Numbered from the stretch's first letter, positions 1 to 9,240 are shown. The stretch: DNA of 64,000 nt from an uncultured Ignavibacteriota bacterium (GCA_903861125.1 CAIOTF010000017.1:360757-424756); one strand, 5' to 3'. Program-made: numbers and translations. Notes: generated by a model from the letters alone, not told the origin.

Positions 1-2100
1 AAATTTGAACTTCCTTCCGTGGTACTGAAACCGTCATTCATTCATTTTTTTTCTTCAAAATATCCTGATCTGTTGTACTTCAACAGCGATTCGTCCGTTC
101 TTTCTGTTATGAAAAATAACGGAATGGGAATATTTAAAGGAGAGCGAACTGTTGGTCGTACTTCGAACGTAACTTCGATTACTGTGGGTAATATTAACGA
201 TGACGGGATTGATGATATTATCATTGTCCATCGCGAACAGAATAATGTTGAAGTTCTGGTCAGCAAACGGTCGGATTCAACGTATGAACAAGCATCATAT
301 TCTGTAAATTTTTATCCGGAGAATGTTACTATTGGCGATCTCAATAATGATAAGATCCCCGATATTATGAGTTATGGGAAACTGTCATCCGGAATTAGTT
401 TTCTTCAGGGGAAAGGGAAAGGAAAATTTAAGACCAGCAGAACGCTTTTTGAGAATATTCCTGTCAGTGATTTGTCATTGATTGCGTTAAATGGAGATAA
501 TATCGTTGACGTTGCATTGCACAACTGGCTGATCAACGAAACTATTTTATATTTGGGATTGGGGAAATTGAAATTTTCGGAACAAACAGTCCTATCGTTC
601 TCAGAGGACAGCGTACGGACATTGTTTGAAGACTTTAATGGAGATAAACTGGCCGATGTTGCTGTGTCGTCTGCAAAAGACAGGACTATACAGATACTTG
701 AAGGCGATGGTCTGGGGAATTTTTCATTTTCGCAGGCATTGCCGATTTATAGTATCTCTTCGAAATTGTTAAAGGGATCTTTTCAAGGATTTGATTCTAA
801 AGATATCGTTCTTGTTGACGGGAGTTCAAATACATTTTCATTATTCCTTAATAAGAATAATGGCAAGTTCTATGATGAAATTGTTTATGGAATTGATCCC
901 GAACCATCGGAAATATTAGTCGGTGATGTGAATAGCGACGGATTATCCGATATAGTGCGGTTTGGTAAGCGTCGTAGTGAATATTGCGTTACGTGGAATT
1001 CGAGCACGGAATTTTCCTCCAAAAGTGAGGAAACGTCATTTGCTGTCGGTCTAAAACCGAATAATCTTTTTGTTTTAGACCTGAATGGTGACGGAAAAGA
1101 TGATATTGTAGTGAGTAATCTTGAATCATCAACATTGTCAGTATTAATGTCGAATACTCGTAATTTTTCCGGTCAGATTTCACTTGAAACGCCTGAAAAA
1201 CCAGTATCAGTTTCGTTGTATGCAAAGACCGACTCTACTGTAACACTCTATACAGTTCACCAGGAAAATCCTAAAATATCGCTGATTACACTCCGGAAAG
1301 AAAAAGATTCATTATCCGCACGGATGGGGGATGTTGAACAGTTTTCCATCTCACTACCGGAAAAACCTATTACTGTATTACCCGACGTCTCGTATATGGA
1401 AAAAGGTATCTCGTTGTATGCGTTTATGTCTTCGGCAACGAATTCAATTATCTTTTATCAGCAGGTAAAAGGGACCCGTTTCATTACCAAAAGTCTGATG
1501 CCAGTTATACCTTCAAAAATAGTATTTTCAACGATCAACGATCTTAATAATGACGGGAAGACAGATCTTCTGTATGTTTACAGCGATATTAACTCCCAGA
1601 ATAATTTATTGGGTGTGACATTGAACGATTCAACCGGAAATTTCAAAGGTAAGGTCTATTCAACAATCCTTCCCGATTCAACAATTAAAAGAGCAATGAT
1701 TTTCATCGATGATTTTAATGGCGATCAAAATAAGGATTGCTTACTGTACACCGAACCAGATAATTCACTGCGTTTGTCCCTTGGCAATAAAGAAAACCAA
1801 TTTGAACGATTTGAATCTGTTGAAGAATCTCTTGCGGTTAAATCACCGGATCAGATACAAACCTACGATTTTGATAATGACGGTATTCTTGATATTTTAT
1901 TTGCCGATAGGACAACAGATGGCTTGATGTTTTTCCGGGGGAAAGGGAACGGAAAATTTTATCATCGAGTTCGTTTAGCCGATCTGCCAAAAGAGTCTAT
2001 TTTCCGCTGCGGAGATTTTAATGGAGACAGTGCAGTTGATATTGCATATACAAATCCAACCGGTCATACCATCACAGTGATCTATGGTATTCAAAAATAA
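1..2100 (+). CDS. FG-GAP/VCBS repeat protein, 5' truncated
   Basis: The reading frame is open from base 1, so the true start lies upstream; the GTG at 19 is only the first in-window start-like codon. About ten repeats of the type DxNxDxxxDI are visible (for example DLNGDGKDDIVVSN and DFNGDKLADVAVSS), the calcium-binding loops of FG-GAP/VCBS beta-propellers. Such propellers are normally extracellular or surface exposed. The protein ends at TVIYGIQK and has no T9SS-type C-terminal domain, unlike the next gene. It overlaps the next start by 17 bp, so the two are probably co-expressed. The substrate or partner cannot be told from the sequence, and the N-terminus with any signal peptide is missing. 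Confidence 0.8.
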   Translation, partial: KFELPSVVLKPSFIHFFSSKYPDLLYFNSDSSVLSVMKNNGMGIFKGERTVGRTSNVTSITVGNINDDGIDDIIIVHREQNNVEVLVSKRSDSTYEQASYSVNFYPENVTIGDLNNDKIPDIMSYGKLSSGISFLQGKGKGKFKTSRTLFENIPVSDLSLIALNGDNIVDVALHNWLINETILYLGLGKLKFSEQTVLSFSEDSVRTLFEDFNGDKLADVAVSSAKDRTIQILEGDGLGNFSFSQALPIYSISSKLLKGSFQGFDSKDIVLVDGSSNTFSLFLNKNNGKFYDEIVYGIDPEPSEILVGDVNSDGLSDIVRFGKRRSEYCVTWNSSTEFSSKSEETSFAVGLKPNNLFVLDLNGDGKDDIVVSNLESSTLSVLMSNTRNFSGQISLETPEKPVSVSLYAKTDSTVTLYTVHQENPKISLITLRKEKDSLSARMGDVEQFSISLPEKPITVLPDVSYMEKGISLYAFMSSATNSIIFYQQVKGTRFITKSLMPVIPSKIVFSTINDLNNDGKTDLLYVYSDINSQNNLLGVTLNDSTGNFKGKVYSTILPDSTIKRAMIFIDDFNGDQNKDCLLYTEPDNSLRLSLGNKENQFERFESVEESLAVKSPDQIQTYDFDNDGILDILFADRTTDGLMFFRGKGNGKFYHRVRLADLPKESIFRCGDFNGDSAVDIAYTNPTGHTITVIYGIQK

Positions 2101-3667
2101 ATTTATCGTCTTAATGTTCTTTGTTGCGATGCTGAGTGCTCAGGAACAATCGGAAAAATGCGGAACATTCCGTCATGTGCGTTCATTGAATCAGGCAAAG
2201 AAATTGCATCTGAAACTTCCGGCGGTTACACGTCCGGAACTTCAGAAATCGGTGCTGACACGCAATCAAAAGTTTAGAATACATTTCGATACATCTGGAG
2301 TCAATACGCCGGCCATGGTTGACGTTGCCGGAAACCGTGTGCCGAATTCAATGCAGAAATATTTGGATACGCTCAGCGTTATTCTCGATTCAGTATGGAA
2401 TGCCGAAATCGTAACGTATGGTTTCAGCGAACCCCCGGCTGACGAAAATAGAGGTGGAGGGAACGAATACGATTTTTATGTTCTCAATCTTGGTGCCGGT
2501 TTGTTTGGAGAAACTGTTATCGAATATGATATTCCTGTCGGAACATCAAAAATAAATCAGCAGTATGCATCTTTTATCCGGATTGAAAATGATTTCGGCT
2601 TAGGTTACCGGACAAAAGGTATTCTTGCGGTTCTTGCCACAACGGCACATGAATTTCATCATGCTGTTCAAGTGGGCGGTTCGGGAGTATGGGAAGATGA
2701 CCAGTTCTATTTTTATGAAATGTGTGCGGAGTCAATGGAGAATACAGTTTTTAAAGATGCAAAAGATTATATCTATGATGTACAGACATATTTTAAGAAT
2801 CTATCCTCAATTCCTCTTTTTGCACTACGTTCACAGACAAGTTTTGCAGGATACGAAAGGGCAATTTGGGGAATGTTTCTGATGAAAAAATACAGCGCTT
2901 CGGTCATGAAGGATATTTGGGATGAAATGAAACAGATACGCCCTGTCCCGGCATTGACTAATTCACTCAACAAACATTCCACATCAATACAGCGGGAATA
3001 TGTAGATTTCTCATTTTTCAATTTTTATACTGCGCATCGTGCCGATTCCGTACACGGTTACACTGATGCAAAAATATTCCCGTCCGTTGTGCTTTCTGGT
3101 TCAGCAGTTGCTAGTCCGGTTATTCAGGAAATATCTGTAGAGTCAAAAAGTTTTGTATCAAATTATTATAAGGTGAGTCAATCTTCTGATTCGGCGTTTA
3201 TTATTGTTTCCAACACAAATTACGATGATCTGGTCAGTGACGGACAAAAAACGCTTATGTCAAAGATTGCATACACATCATCGTCTACTTCCGGTTTTCC
3301 GTCAATAGCAAATTCCATCTATGCATCGTTTTCGGCAACGGAACCGCAGCATTGGTCCTATATTCCTTTAGGTAAAAAATCACTTCCGTCATGCTTCCCA
3401 AATCCTCTAAAACCTTCTACTTCTTCATTACTTATTTCGCTGGAAGGCTTTGGTGCACCAAATGACGCAATTCTTACGATTGTATCTGCCATCGACCTCG
3501 ATCTCGTTTATACACATTCCATTGAATATACAACGTTTTCTGGCATACAATATGCAGAATGGAAAGGGAGGGATAATAAAGGGGAAATAGTGCCATCGGG
3601 GATATATTTGTATATTTTGTCAAAGGGATCAAATAGTATCAAGGGAAAATTTGCAGTAATTAGATGA
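2084..3667 (+). CDS. Secreted putative zinc metalloprotease, MXAN_6640-like, with T9SS sorting domain
   Basis: 527 aa. It starts with a hydrophobic signal peptide ending near LSAQ (about residue 20). A zinc-protease motif HEFHH (HExxH type, H189, E190, H193) lies in TTAHEFHHAVQ, and E-containing segment FYEMCAESME shortly after could supply the third ligand. This layout resembles the MXAN_6640 family of putative metalloproteases. The last ~90 residues, from SCFPNPLKPSTSS to GIYLYILSKGSNSIKGKF, form a type A T9SS sorting/FlgD-like Ig domain, so surface export is expected. Its start lies inside the upstream FG-GAP gene, and its stop overlaps ccmA by 4 bp. Proteolytic activity is inferred from the motif; the substrate is unknown. 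Confidence 0.75.
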   Translation: MVFKNKFIVLMFFVAMLSAQEQSEKCGTFRHVRSLNQAKKLHLKLPAVTRPELQKSVLTRNQKFRIHFDTSGVNTPAMVDVAGNRVPNSMQKYLDTLSVILDSVWNAEIVTYGFSEPPADENRGGGNEYDFYVLNLGAGLFGETVIEYDIPVGTSKINQQYASFIRIENDFGLGYRTKGILAVLATTAHEFHHAVQVGGSGVWEDDQFYFYEMCAESMENTVFKDAKDYIYDVQTYFKNLSSIPLFALRSQTSFAGYERAIWGMFLMKKYSASVMKDIWDEMKQIRPVPALTNSLNKHSTSIQREYVDFSFFNFYTAHRADSVHGYTDAKIFPSVVLSGSAVASPVIQEISVESKSFVSNYYKVSQSSDSAFIIVSNTNYDDLVSDGQKTLMSKIAYTSSSTSGFPSIANSIYASFSATEPQHWSYIPLGKKSLPSCFPNPLKPSTSSLLISLEGFGAPNDAILTIVSAIDLDLVYTHSIEYTTFSGIQYAEWKGRDNKGEIVPSGIYLYILSKGSNSIKGKFAVIR

Positions 3668-4299
3668 AAAAACTGACCTTTAAGTCCGAAAATATTAGTA
3701 AATTATACAACAGAAAGATCATATTTGAAAAAATATCATTTTTGCTGAATGAAGGGACCGCATTTGCAGTAACAGGAAAGAATGGGTCCGGAAAATCAAC
3801 ATTGGTAAAAATTCTATGTGGTGTACTGACTCCGACAAAAGGTTTGATCGAATTTACGGTTGATGGAAAGCTGGTACCGTATCCTGATTATTATCCACAC
3901 ATTGGTTTGGTTTCTCCATATTTGAATTTATACGAAGAGTTTTCTGCTGAAGAAAATTTATCCTTCATTATGAAAGTTAGAAGTCTTGGGAGTGAAAGTG
4001 TGCAACGTGCTGAAATGCTGCTGCATGAGTTCGGTATATACGACCACCGGAAGAAGGAAGTAAAATATTATTCCTCCGGGATGAAACAACGTCTTAAGTA
4101 TTGTGCTGCGTTGCTGCACGAACCTTCGGTACTTGTTTTGGATGAACCTTCGTCGAATTTAGATCAGTATGGAATCGAAGCTGTAAGGAAGTTCATGAAA
4201 ATACAAAAACAAAACGGCATTCTGATTTTTGCAACCAATGATAAAGATGATCTCGAATTTGCCGACACGGTATATTCTGTTGAAAACGGGAAGCGTTAA
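3664..4299 (+). CDS. ccmA: Heme ABC exporter ATP-binding protein CcmA
   Basis: 211 aa, the usual CcmA length. Walker A is GKNGSGKST (residues 38-46), the ABC signature is YYSSGMKQR and Walker B is VLVLDEPSSNLD. CcmA powers the CcmABCD complex that releases holo-CcmE from CcmC during System I cytochrome c maturation, on the cytoplasmic face of the membrane. The family call rests mostly on the ccmB, C, D, E and F genes directly downstream. The ATG overlaps the stop of the preceding secreted metalloprotease gene (ATGA), which is an odd partner for a cytochrome maturation gene and implies translational coupling. Confidence 0.9.
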   Translation: MKKLTFKSENISKLYNRKIIFEKISFLLNEGTAFAVTGKNGSGKSTLVKILCGVLTPTKGLIEFTVDGKLVPYPDYYPHIGLVSPYLNLYEEFSAEENLSFIMKVRSLGSESVQRAEMLLHEFGIYDHRKKEVKYYSSGMKQRLKYCAALLHEPSVLVLDEPSSNLDQYGIEAVRKFMKIQKQNGILIFATNDKDDLEFADTVYSVENGKR

Positions 4300-4324
4300 A
4301 AATTAATATTACGTATTCACTGCT

Positions 4325-4993
4325 ATGACATTTATTACATCGTATCATATTTTCATAAAAGAATTTGTTTCTGAATTCCGGACACGGTATGCGTTAAATG
4401 CATTGTTGATGTTCGTTGTTACAACTCTCTCGATCATCCTTTTTTCAATCGGTAAAGAATCTCCTACTCAGGATATTCTTTCCGGCACATTATGGATTGT
4501 TATTTTTTTTAGTGCTATGTCCGGTTTGTCGCGGACGTTTGTTGCGGAAGAAGAACGGGGGACATCGATGACGCTGAGACTTCTTGTCAATTCAAGTTCT
4601 GTGTATATCGGCAAGTTGTTCTATAACTTCATCCTCATCCTTGTCTTGTCGGTAATCATCGGTATTTCGTATCTTCTTTTTATTAAGGAATTTACCGTGA
4701 AGTCGTTCGATATTTTCTGGATGACGATCTTTCTCGGAAGCGCAGGTTTGGCGAGTGCGTCTACTATACTTGCTGCGATTATCGCAAAAGCGAACACGAA
4801 GGGAACATTATTTCCGGTACTCGCGTTTCCAATATTGCTCCCGCTTTTGCTGACATGCATCAATGCTACAAAACTTTCAACGGAAGGAGCTTTCATGTCA
4901 GAAGCAGTGAAAGAATTTCAGATATTGATATCATTCACCGTTGTCATGGTTGCAACATCATTTTTAGTTTTTGACTTTGTTTGGAAGGATTGA
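4325..4993 (+). CDS. ccmB: Heme exporter membrane protein CcmB
   Basis: 222 aa, matching the ~220-residue CcmB family, with about six hydrophobic segments and the early cytoplasmic stretch AEEERGTSMTLRLL typical of CcmB. It forms the membrane part of the CcmAB transporter that acts with CcmC and CcmD in heme handling for c-type cytochromes. It lies 25 bp after ccmA. Its stop comes 4 bp before the preferred ccmC ATG, consistent with one transcript. Assignment is supported by both length and position. Confidence 0.88.
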   Translation: MTFITSYHIFIKEFVSEFRTRYALNALLMFVVTTLSIILFSIGKESPTQDILSGTLWIVIFFSAMSGLSRTFVAEEERGTSMTLRLLVNSSSVYIGKLFYNFILILVLSVIIGISYLLFIKEFTVKSFDIFWMTIFLGSAGLASASTILAAIIAKANTKGTLFPVLAFPILLPLLLTCINATKLSTEGAFMSEAVKEFQILISFTVVMVATSFLVFDFVWKD

Positions 4994-4997
4994 TTGT

Positions 4998-5711
4998 ATG
5001 AAAATGTGGTTAAAAATTTCTGTCTCTGTATGGATCACAGGAATTATTATTGCAGGTATTGCGTTTCCAATGGTGCGAGGGCCGCATACTTGGTATGAAT
5101 TTCCGTTCATTCCCGGTCTTGAGGAAAAAGCCCGTAACATTATTTTCCATGTCCCTATTTCATGGGCTACCGTGGTGGCATTTATAATGTCAATGTACTA
5201 CGGTTCAATGTATCTTCGCAAAAAGGATATGGACTACGACCTCCGTTCCGTCTCGTCCGCCAGTTTAGGATTGTTGCTCTGCGTATTGGCGACATTGACC
5301 GGCGCCGTATGGGCAAAGTTCAACTGGGGTTCATTTTGGAACTGGGATCCGCGCCAGACATCGATTTTTATTTTACTTCTGATTTACGGCGCATATTTTG
5401 TCCTTCGTTCAGCAATTGACGAAGAAGAACGCAGAGCTACACTGTCGTCAGTATATTCGATCATAGCAGGTGTTACAGTGCCGTTCTTTATTTTTGTTAT
5501 GCCGAGGATCATGTCCGGCCTACATCCAGGATCACTTGGTGACGAACAGGGGAAAGGTCCTGTGCTTGAATTTAAGATGGCTACCAATATGCTCATGGTG
5601 TTTTTCGCATCACTGATAGGCTTTACCGTATTGTATTTTTGGATGTATACGCTCAAAGTACGGTTAATGCGTATTGAACGGCATGTTCAACAAATAACTG
5701 AAACTGAATAG
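4998..5711 (+). CDS. ccmC: Heme-handling protein CcmC
   Basis: 237 aa from the ATG at 4998. The open frame extends to a TTG at 4971, but GGAAGG at 4983-4988 is well spaced for the ATG at 4998. The tryptophan-rich WWD heme motif appears as WGSFWNWDPRQTS, flanked by candidate axial histidines in FHVPISW and SGLHPG, as expected for CcmC. Six hydrophobic segments are visible. CcmC loads heme onto periplasmic CcmE at the outer face of the cytoplasmic membrane. The gene is followed after 11 bp by ccmD. Confidence 0.93.
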   Translation: MKMWLKISVSVWITGIIIAGIAFPMVRGPHTWYEFPFIPGLEEKARNIIFHVPISWATVVAFIMSMYYGSMYLRKKDMDYDLRSVSSASLGLLLCVLATLTGAVWAKFNWGSFWNWDPRQTSIFILLLIYGAYFVLRSAIDEEERRATLSSVYSIIAGVTVPFFIFVMPRIMSGLHPGSLGDEQGKGPVLEFKMATNMLMVFFASLIGFTVLYFWMYTLKVRLMRIERHVQQITETE

Positions 5712-5722
5712 AAGAGGAATCC

Positions 5723-5854
5723 ATGGAATTTTTTGAAAATAACCAAATGTACGTTGTTCTGGTCGTCGTCCTGGCGATCTGGTTCGGCTTTTTAGGCTAC
5801 ATGTTCACGCTTGATCTGAAGATAAAGAAACTTGAAGAACAAATAAAAAAATAA
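5723..5854 (+). CDS. ccmD: Small membrane protein CcmD
   Basis: A 43-residue reading frame sits between ccmC and ccmE, preceded by GAAGAGGAA. It has one hydrophobic helix (about residues 9-30, MYVVLVVVLAIWFGFLGYMF) and a charged C-terminal tail rich in Lys and Glu. This is the size, topology and gene position of CcmD, which holds CcmE in the CcmABC complex so that holo-CcmE can be released. Sequence conservation in this family is low, so the call rests on position and architecture. Confidence 0.82.
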   Translation: MEFFENNQMYVVLVVVLAIWFGFLGYMFTLDLKIKKLEEQIKK

Positions 5855-5867
5855 AAGGGGATCTGTT

Positions 5868-6257
5868 ATGAATTTAAAAGTGGTTGTTGCCGGTATTATC
5901 ATTGTCGGTGCATTGATATTCGGTGCGTCAACATTTATTGAAAGCAATATTGAATACATGGATTTTTCAAAAGCACAATCTGTCAACAAAAAAGTGCAAG
6001 TAAAAGGGAAATGGGTCAAGGAAAAAGATTCACAGTTTGATGCGCAAAAATCCCAGTTTACGTTTTATATGGTTGACGATAATCAGCAGGAAGTAAAGGT
6101 TATTCTTGACGGTGCAAAGCCTAATAATTTTGAAATGGCAACTGAAGTTGTTGCAAAAGGGAGATTCAAGGATGGATATTTCCATGCCAATGAACTTCTG
6201 ACCAAATGTCCTTCAAAATATGAAGGCACCGGAGAAGCTGTAAAGAAAACTTTATGA
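5868..6257 (+). CDS. ccmE: Heme chaperone CcmE, Cys-type (CxxxY) variant
   Basis: 129 aa with one N-terminal membrane anchor (about residues 4-22) and the OB-fold-like CcmE body (VQVKGKWVKE, FTFYMVDDNQQEVKVIL, VVAKGRFKDGYFHANELL). In classical CcmE the covalent heme ligand is the His of HxxxY. Here the equivalent segment reads LLTKCPSKYEG, giving C114 and Y118. Cys-type CcmE is known from archaea and Desulfovibrio, where it accompanies Ccm systems lacking CcmG and CcmH. No ccmG or ccmH follows in this operon. Identity as CcmE is well supported by neighbours and fold pattern; heme attachment to C114 is inference. Confidence 0.9.
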   Translation: MNLKVVVAGIIIVGALIFGASTFIESNIEYMDFSKAQSVNKKVQVKGKWVKEKDSQFDAQKSQFTFYMVDDNQQEVKVILDGAKPNNFEMATEVVAKGRFKDGYFHANELLTKCPSKYEGTGEAVKKTL

Positions 6258-6263
6258 GGTATT

Positions 6264-8564
6264 ATGTTCGGTGCTGCAATAATTAAGATTGCCTTTGCCG
6301 CTTCACTTCTCGCCACAGTTCTGTATTTTATCGTCCATAAGAATCCGTCAGAACAGGTCAAACGGTTTGCCCGTCTGTTCTATGAGATTGCTGTTGCAGG
6401 CGTTATATCTGCTTCGGTGCTGATGATCTATTTTATTCTGAATCATCAGTTCCAATACTACTATGTATGGAATTATAGTTCTACTGATCTACCGCTGCCG
6501 CTGCTTATCTCAACATTCTATGCAGGTCAGGAAGGAAGTTTCATGTTATGGGCACTTTACACCGGTATCATCGGTTTGGTGCTGCTCCGCTACACATCAA
6601 AGCGCGGGTACGAAGCTGAATTCATGGCGGTGTTCTCGGCAATATTTTCATTTCTGCTCCTGATGCTGCTGGTAAAAAATCCATTCAAACCTATCTGGGA
6701 ACAATTTTCTTCCGAACTTCTTCATGTTGGTGCTATACCAAGTACGGTAACGAATTTTATTTGGGTGGATCAGGCCCGGAGTCTGTGGGCGCAAATTCCG
6801 ACCGAAGGAAAGGGATTGAATGCTCTGCTGCAGAATTACTGGATGGTTATTCATCCGCAGATACTGTTTAGCGGATTTACATCAATGTCCATTCCTTTTG
6901 CGTATGCCGTGTCGGCGATGCTAAAAAAAGATTATGTAAGCTGGATAAAAGTTGCAACACCATGGTCTGTGTTCGGTGCAATGATGCTGGGAACCGGGAT
7001 CATCCTGGGCGGTTATTGGGCATACGAAACACTCGGTTGGGGCGGTTACTGGGGATGGGACCCGGTGGAGAACTCTTCACTCGTTCCATGGCTTGTGTGT
7101 CTCGCATCGATTCACACTATGTTGGCTCAGCGAAAGAATGGGACATATATTAAAACAAATTTCGTCTTGAGTATGTTCTGTTTTATTCTTGTTCTCTATT
7201 CAACGTTCCTGACCCGTAGCGGTGTACTGGGTGATACATCGGTACATTCTTTTGTTGATCCCGGTATGTGGGTCTATTGGTTACTTCTCTTTGTGATCGC
7301 ACTCTTTACAACCATGGGTTTTGGTCTGCTGTTTTCACGATGGAAAGAAATGCCTGTTGTGCCGGTTCGGCATTCACTGATCTCGCGGGAATTTGCATTA
7401 TTCCTTGGAGCTTCGTCTCTTGTTTTTGCCTCAATATTTATCGTAATCGGAACATCATCACCGATTATAACCAATATCCTTAAAGGAAAAATATCGGCTG
7501 TCGATCCGTCATTTTATGTAACAACAACTCTTCCGCTCGGCATCGCTATTGCGCTGCTGTCCGGTCTTGGTCAGTTATTGTGGTGGCAGAATTCTAAAAC
7601 CGAAACACTTCTCAGACAATTGCTTCTTCCCGTGATTCTTTCAGCTTCATTCACGGTGGTCACATTCTTTATGGGTGCAATACATCCGATGATGCTCATC
7701 TTCATCTTTGCTTCCTCGTTTGCACTCTTCACAAATGTGATTGTCGGGTATAAGATTATCCAGGGCAATCCGAAAATGGCAGGGGGTTCGCTTGCCCATA
7801 TCGGAATTGCAATCATGTTTTTGGGATTTGTAGCCTCCTCAAAATATGATACCGTTAAGACGTTAAATCTTGAACAGGGGAAAAAGGTAGAAGCGCTCGG
7901 GTATACAATGACCTATGTCGGCTATCAACCGATGGAACGGGGACGTTTTGCTTTTAATGTTGAAGTAGAAAAGGACGGGCAAAAATTTATCGTTACTCCG
8001 GTTATGTTCAAAGAAGGAGAAGAAGGTTCTCTTATCCGGAACCCGGATATCATCAATTTGATCACGAAAGACTTCTATGTATCTCCATTATCACTTGAAG
8101 TCCCCGAAGCAAACGAAGTGACAATCTTCAAAGGGAAAACTGAGACGTATGAAGGAATGCAGATAAAATATCTGGATTACACTTTCACACAAACGAAGGA
8201 ACAGGGAAATTATCTGGTCATGGATATTGAAGTTACAAAAGACGGGAAGAAAGAAATTATTCACCCGACCATGTCCAATAAAGGAGGGCAACCGGTCTAT
8301 AAAGAGGCAGTGCTGCCTAATTCCGGTATTTCCTTCGTTATAAAAGGGATGAGTCCAAGCAAGAACGAGGATGAGGCAAAAGTTACTTTGACGGTTAACG
8401 GAGTAAACAATTCTTCAGTGTCTCAAGATTCTAAGAAAGAAACCTTGGTCGTTGAAGCAAGCGTGAAACCATTCATCAATTTGGTATGGATCGGTACCGT
8501 TGCATTAATTGGCGGATTTTTAATTACGATTATTCGCAGAATCAAGGAAGTATCAAAGAAATAA
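6264..8564 (+). CDS. ccmF: Cytochrome c heme lyase subunit CcmF
   Basis: 766 aa, a little longer than typical (~650 aa), with many membrane helices. The WWD motif WGGYWGWDPVENSSLVPW (about residues 257-274) is diagnostic of the CcmF/CcsA heme-handling superfamily, and the context separates CcmF from CcmC. A soluble C-terminal region of ~250 residues (from about 530) is followed by a final membrane helix (NLVWIGTVALIGGFLI). CcmF takes heme from CcmE and attaches it to CxxCH apocytochromes outside the cytoplasmic membrane. It begins 6 bp after ccmE and is the last gene before a strong terminator. Confidence 0.93.
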   Translation: MFGAAIIKIAFAASLLATVLYFIVHKNPSEQVKRFARLFYEIAVAGVISASVLMIYFILNHQFQYYYVWNYSSTDLPLPLLISTFYAGQEGSFMLWALYTGIIGLVLLRYTSKRGYEAEFMAVFSAIFSFLLLMLLVKNPFKPIWEQFSSELLHVGAIPSTVTNFIWVDQARSLWAQIPTEGKGLNALLQNYWMVIHPQILFSGFTSMSIPFAYAVSAMLKKDYVSWIKVATPWSVFGAMMLGTGIILGGYWAYETLGWGGYWGWDPVENSSLVPWLVCLASIHTMLAQRKNGTYIKTNFVLSMFCFILVLYSTFLTRSGVLGDTSVHSFVDPGMWVYWLLLFVIALFTTMGFGLLFSRWKEMPVVPVRHSLISREFALFLGASSLVFASIFIVIGTSSPIITNILKGKISAVDPSFYVTTTLPLGIAIALLSGLGQLLWWQNSKTETLLRQLLLPVILSASFTVVTFFMGAIHPMMLIFIFASSFALFTNVIVGYKIIQGNPKMAGGSLAHIGIAIMFLGFVASSKYDTVKTLNLEQGKKVEALGYTMTYVGYQPMERGRFAFNVEVEKDGQKFIVTPVMFKEGEEGSLIRNPDIINLITKDFYVSPLSLEVPEANEVTIFKGKTETYEGMQIKYLDYTFTQTKEQGNYLVMDIEVTKDGKKEIIHPTMSNKGGQPVYKEAVLPNSGISFVIKGMSPSKNEDEAKVTLTVNGVNNSSVSQDSKKETLVVEASVKPFINLVWIGTVALIGGFLITIIRRIKEVSKK

Positions 8565-8584
8565 AGATCAATTTCCTAAGAAAC

Positions 8585-8612
8585 AAAAAGCCGTCCTCTG
8601 CGACGGCTTTTT
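8585..8612. terminator. Bidirectional terminator after ccmF
   Basis: An 11-bp perfect stem (8585-8595 with 8602-8612, core GCCGTC/GACGGC) has a 6-base loop. A runs and T runs flank it, so it can end transcription both of the ccm operon and of the convergent zinc-ribbon gene. Confidence 0.9.
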
Positions 8613-8616
8613 GTTT

Positions 8617-9240
8617 TTAAAGTCTCGTTCTCCATTGCCGAACGATATTTTTATCAATTCTGATTTGACCTGCAGCAACAATGCTTGGTATTGGGTCGGG
8701 ATAATATTTTTGGCAACAGGCATATGCTTCTAAACTTTCCATATTCCAGTACGAAGGACAATGAGCGCAATGGATGTCATTCCCTTCCAAATAAAAATCA
8801 TCCGATCTGCACGATTCACTGATGCTCATGGCAGTAACAATTTTACCGTGTGGCGTAACATAGATAAGTATCGGTACGTTTTGTATTCCTTCAGGATCAT
8901 TCACACGTATGATCCTGAAGTTTTTTAAGACCTCTGTTGATACGACAATATCGTTTCCATCGATCGTTGCCGTTGCTGCGGTACTCATTATCTTAACCGA
9001 AGAAGGAGAAACTTCATATTTCACTGCAGGCTGCTGATCTATGATGGGATGATATGTCCGGCTGATCGTTTCGAAGAAATATCCTATTCCTGAAATGAGA
9101 ACGGCGGCAAGAATAATTAGAGATGCTCTTTTGATGTTTCTTTGCTGCTTAGTTTGTAGAATATCATCCAATGTTTTCCCGCATTGAATGCATACAGCAG
9201 CATTGTTTATTTGTACAGAACCACAATGTGGACACGTCAT
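8617..9240 (-). CDS. Zinc-ribbon membrane protein with DUF2318-like Cys-rich domain
   Basis: 207 aa. The N-terminus is a zinc ribbon (CPHCGSVQ ... CIQCGK, residues 3-22), followed by a membrane helix (about 36-54) and a C-terminal Cys-rich domain. That domain contains SCRSDDFYLEGNDIHCAHC and CCQKYYPDPIPS, a spacing reminiscent of DUF2318, a family of membrane proteins predicted to bind iron-sulfur or metal. The start is preceded by TAGGAGAATGC, a clear ribosome binding site, and lies 8 bp after bshB1, so the two form an operon. Metal binding is inference from the cysteines; the exact function is unknown. Confidence 0.65.
   Translation of the reverse strand: MTCPHCGSVQINNAAVCIQCGKTLDDILQTKQQRNIKRASLIILAAVLISGIGYFFETISRTYHPIIDQQPAVKYEVSPSSVKIMSTAATATIDGNDIVVSTEVLKNFRIIRVNDPEGIQNVPILIYVTPHGKIVTAMSISESCRSDDFYLEGNDIHCAHCPSYWNMESLEAYACCQKYYPDPIPSIVAAGQIRIDKNIVRQWRTRL

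Noticed and set aside
4971..4997. Longer ccmC start at TTG 4971
   Set aside because: It lies inside ccmB, uses a rare start codon, and the ATG at 4998 has GGAAGG at a good distance.
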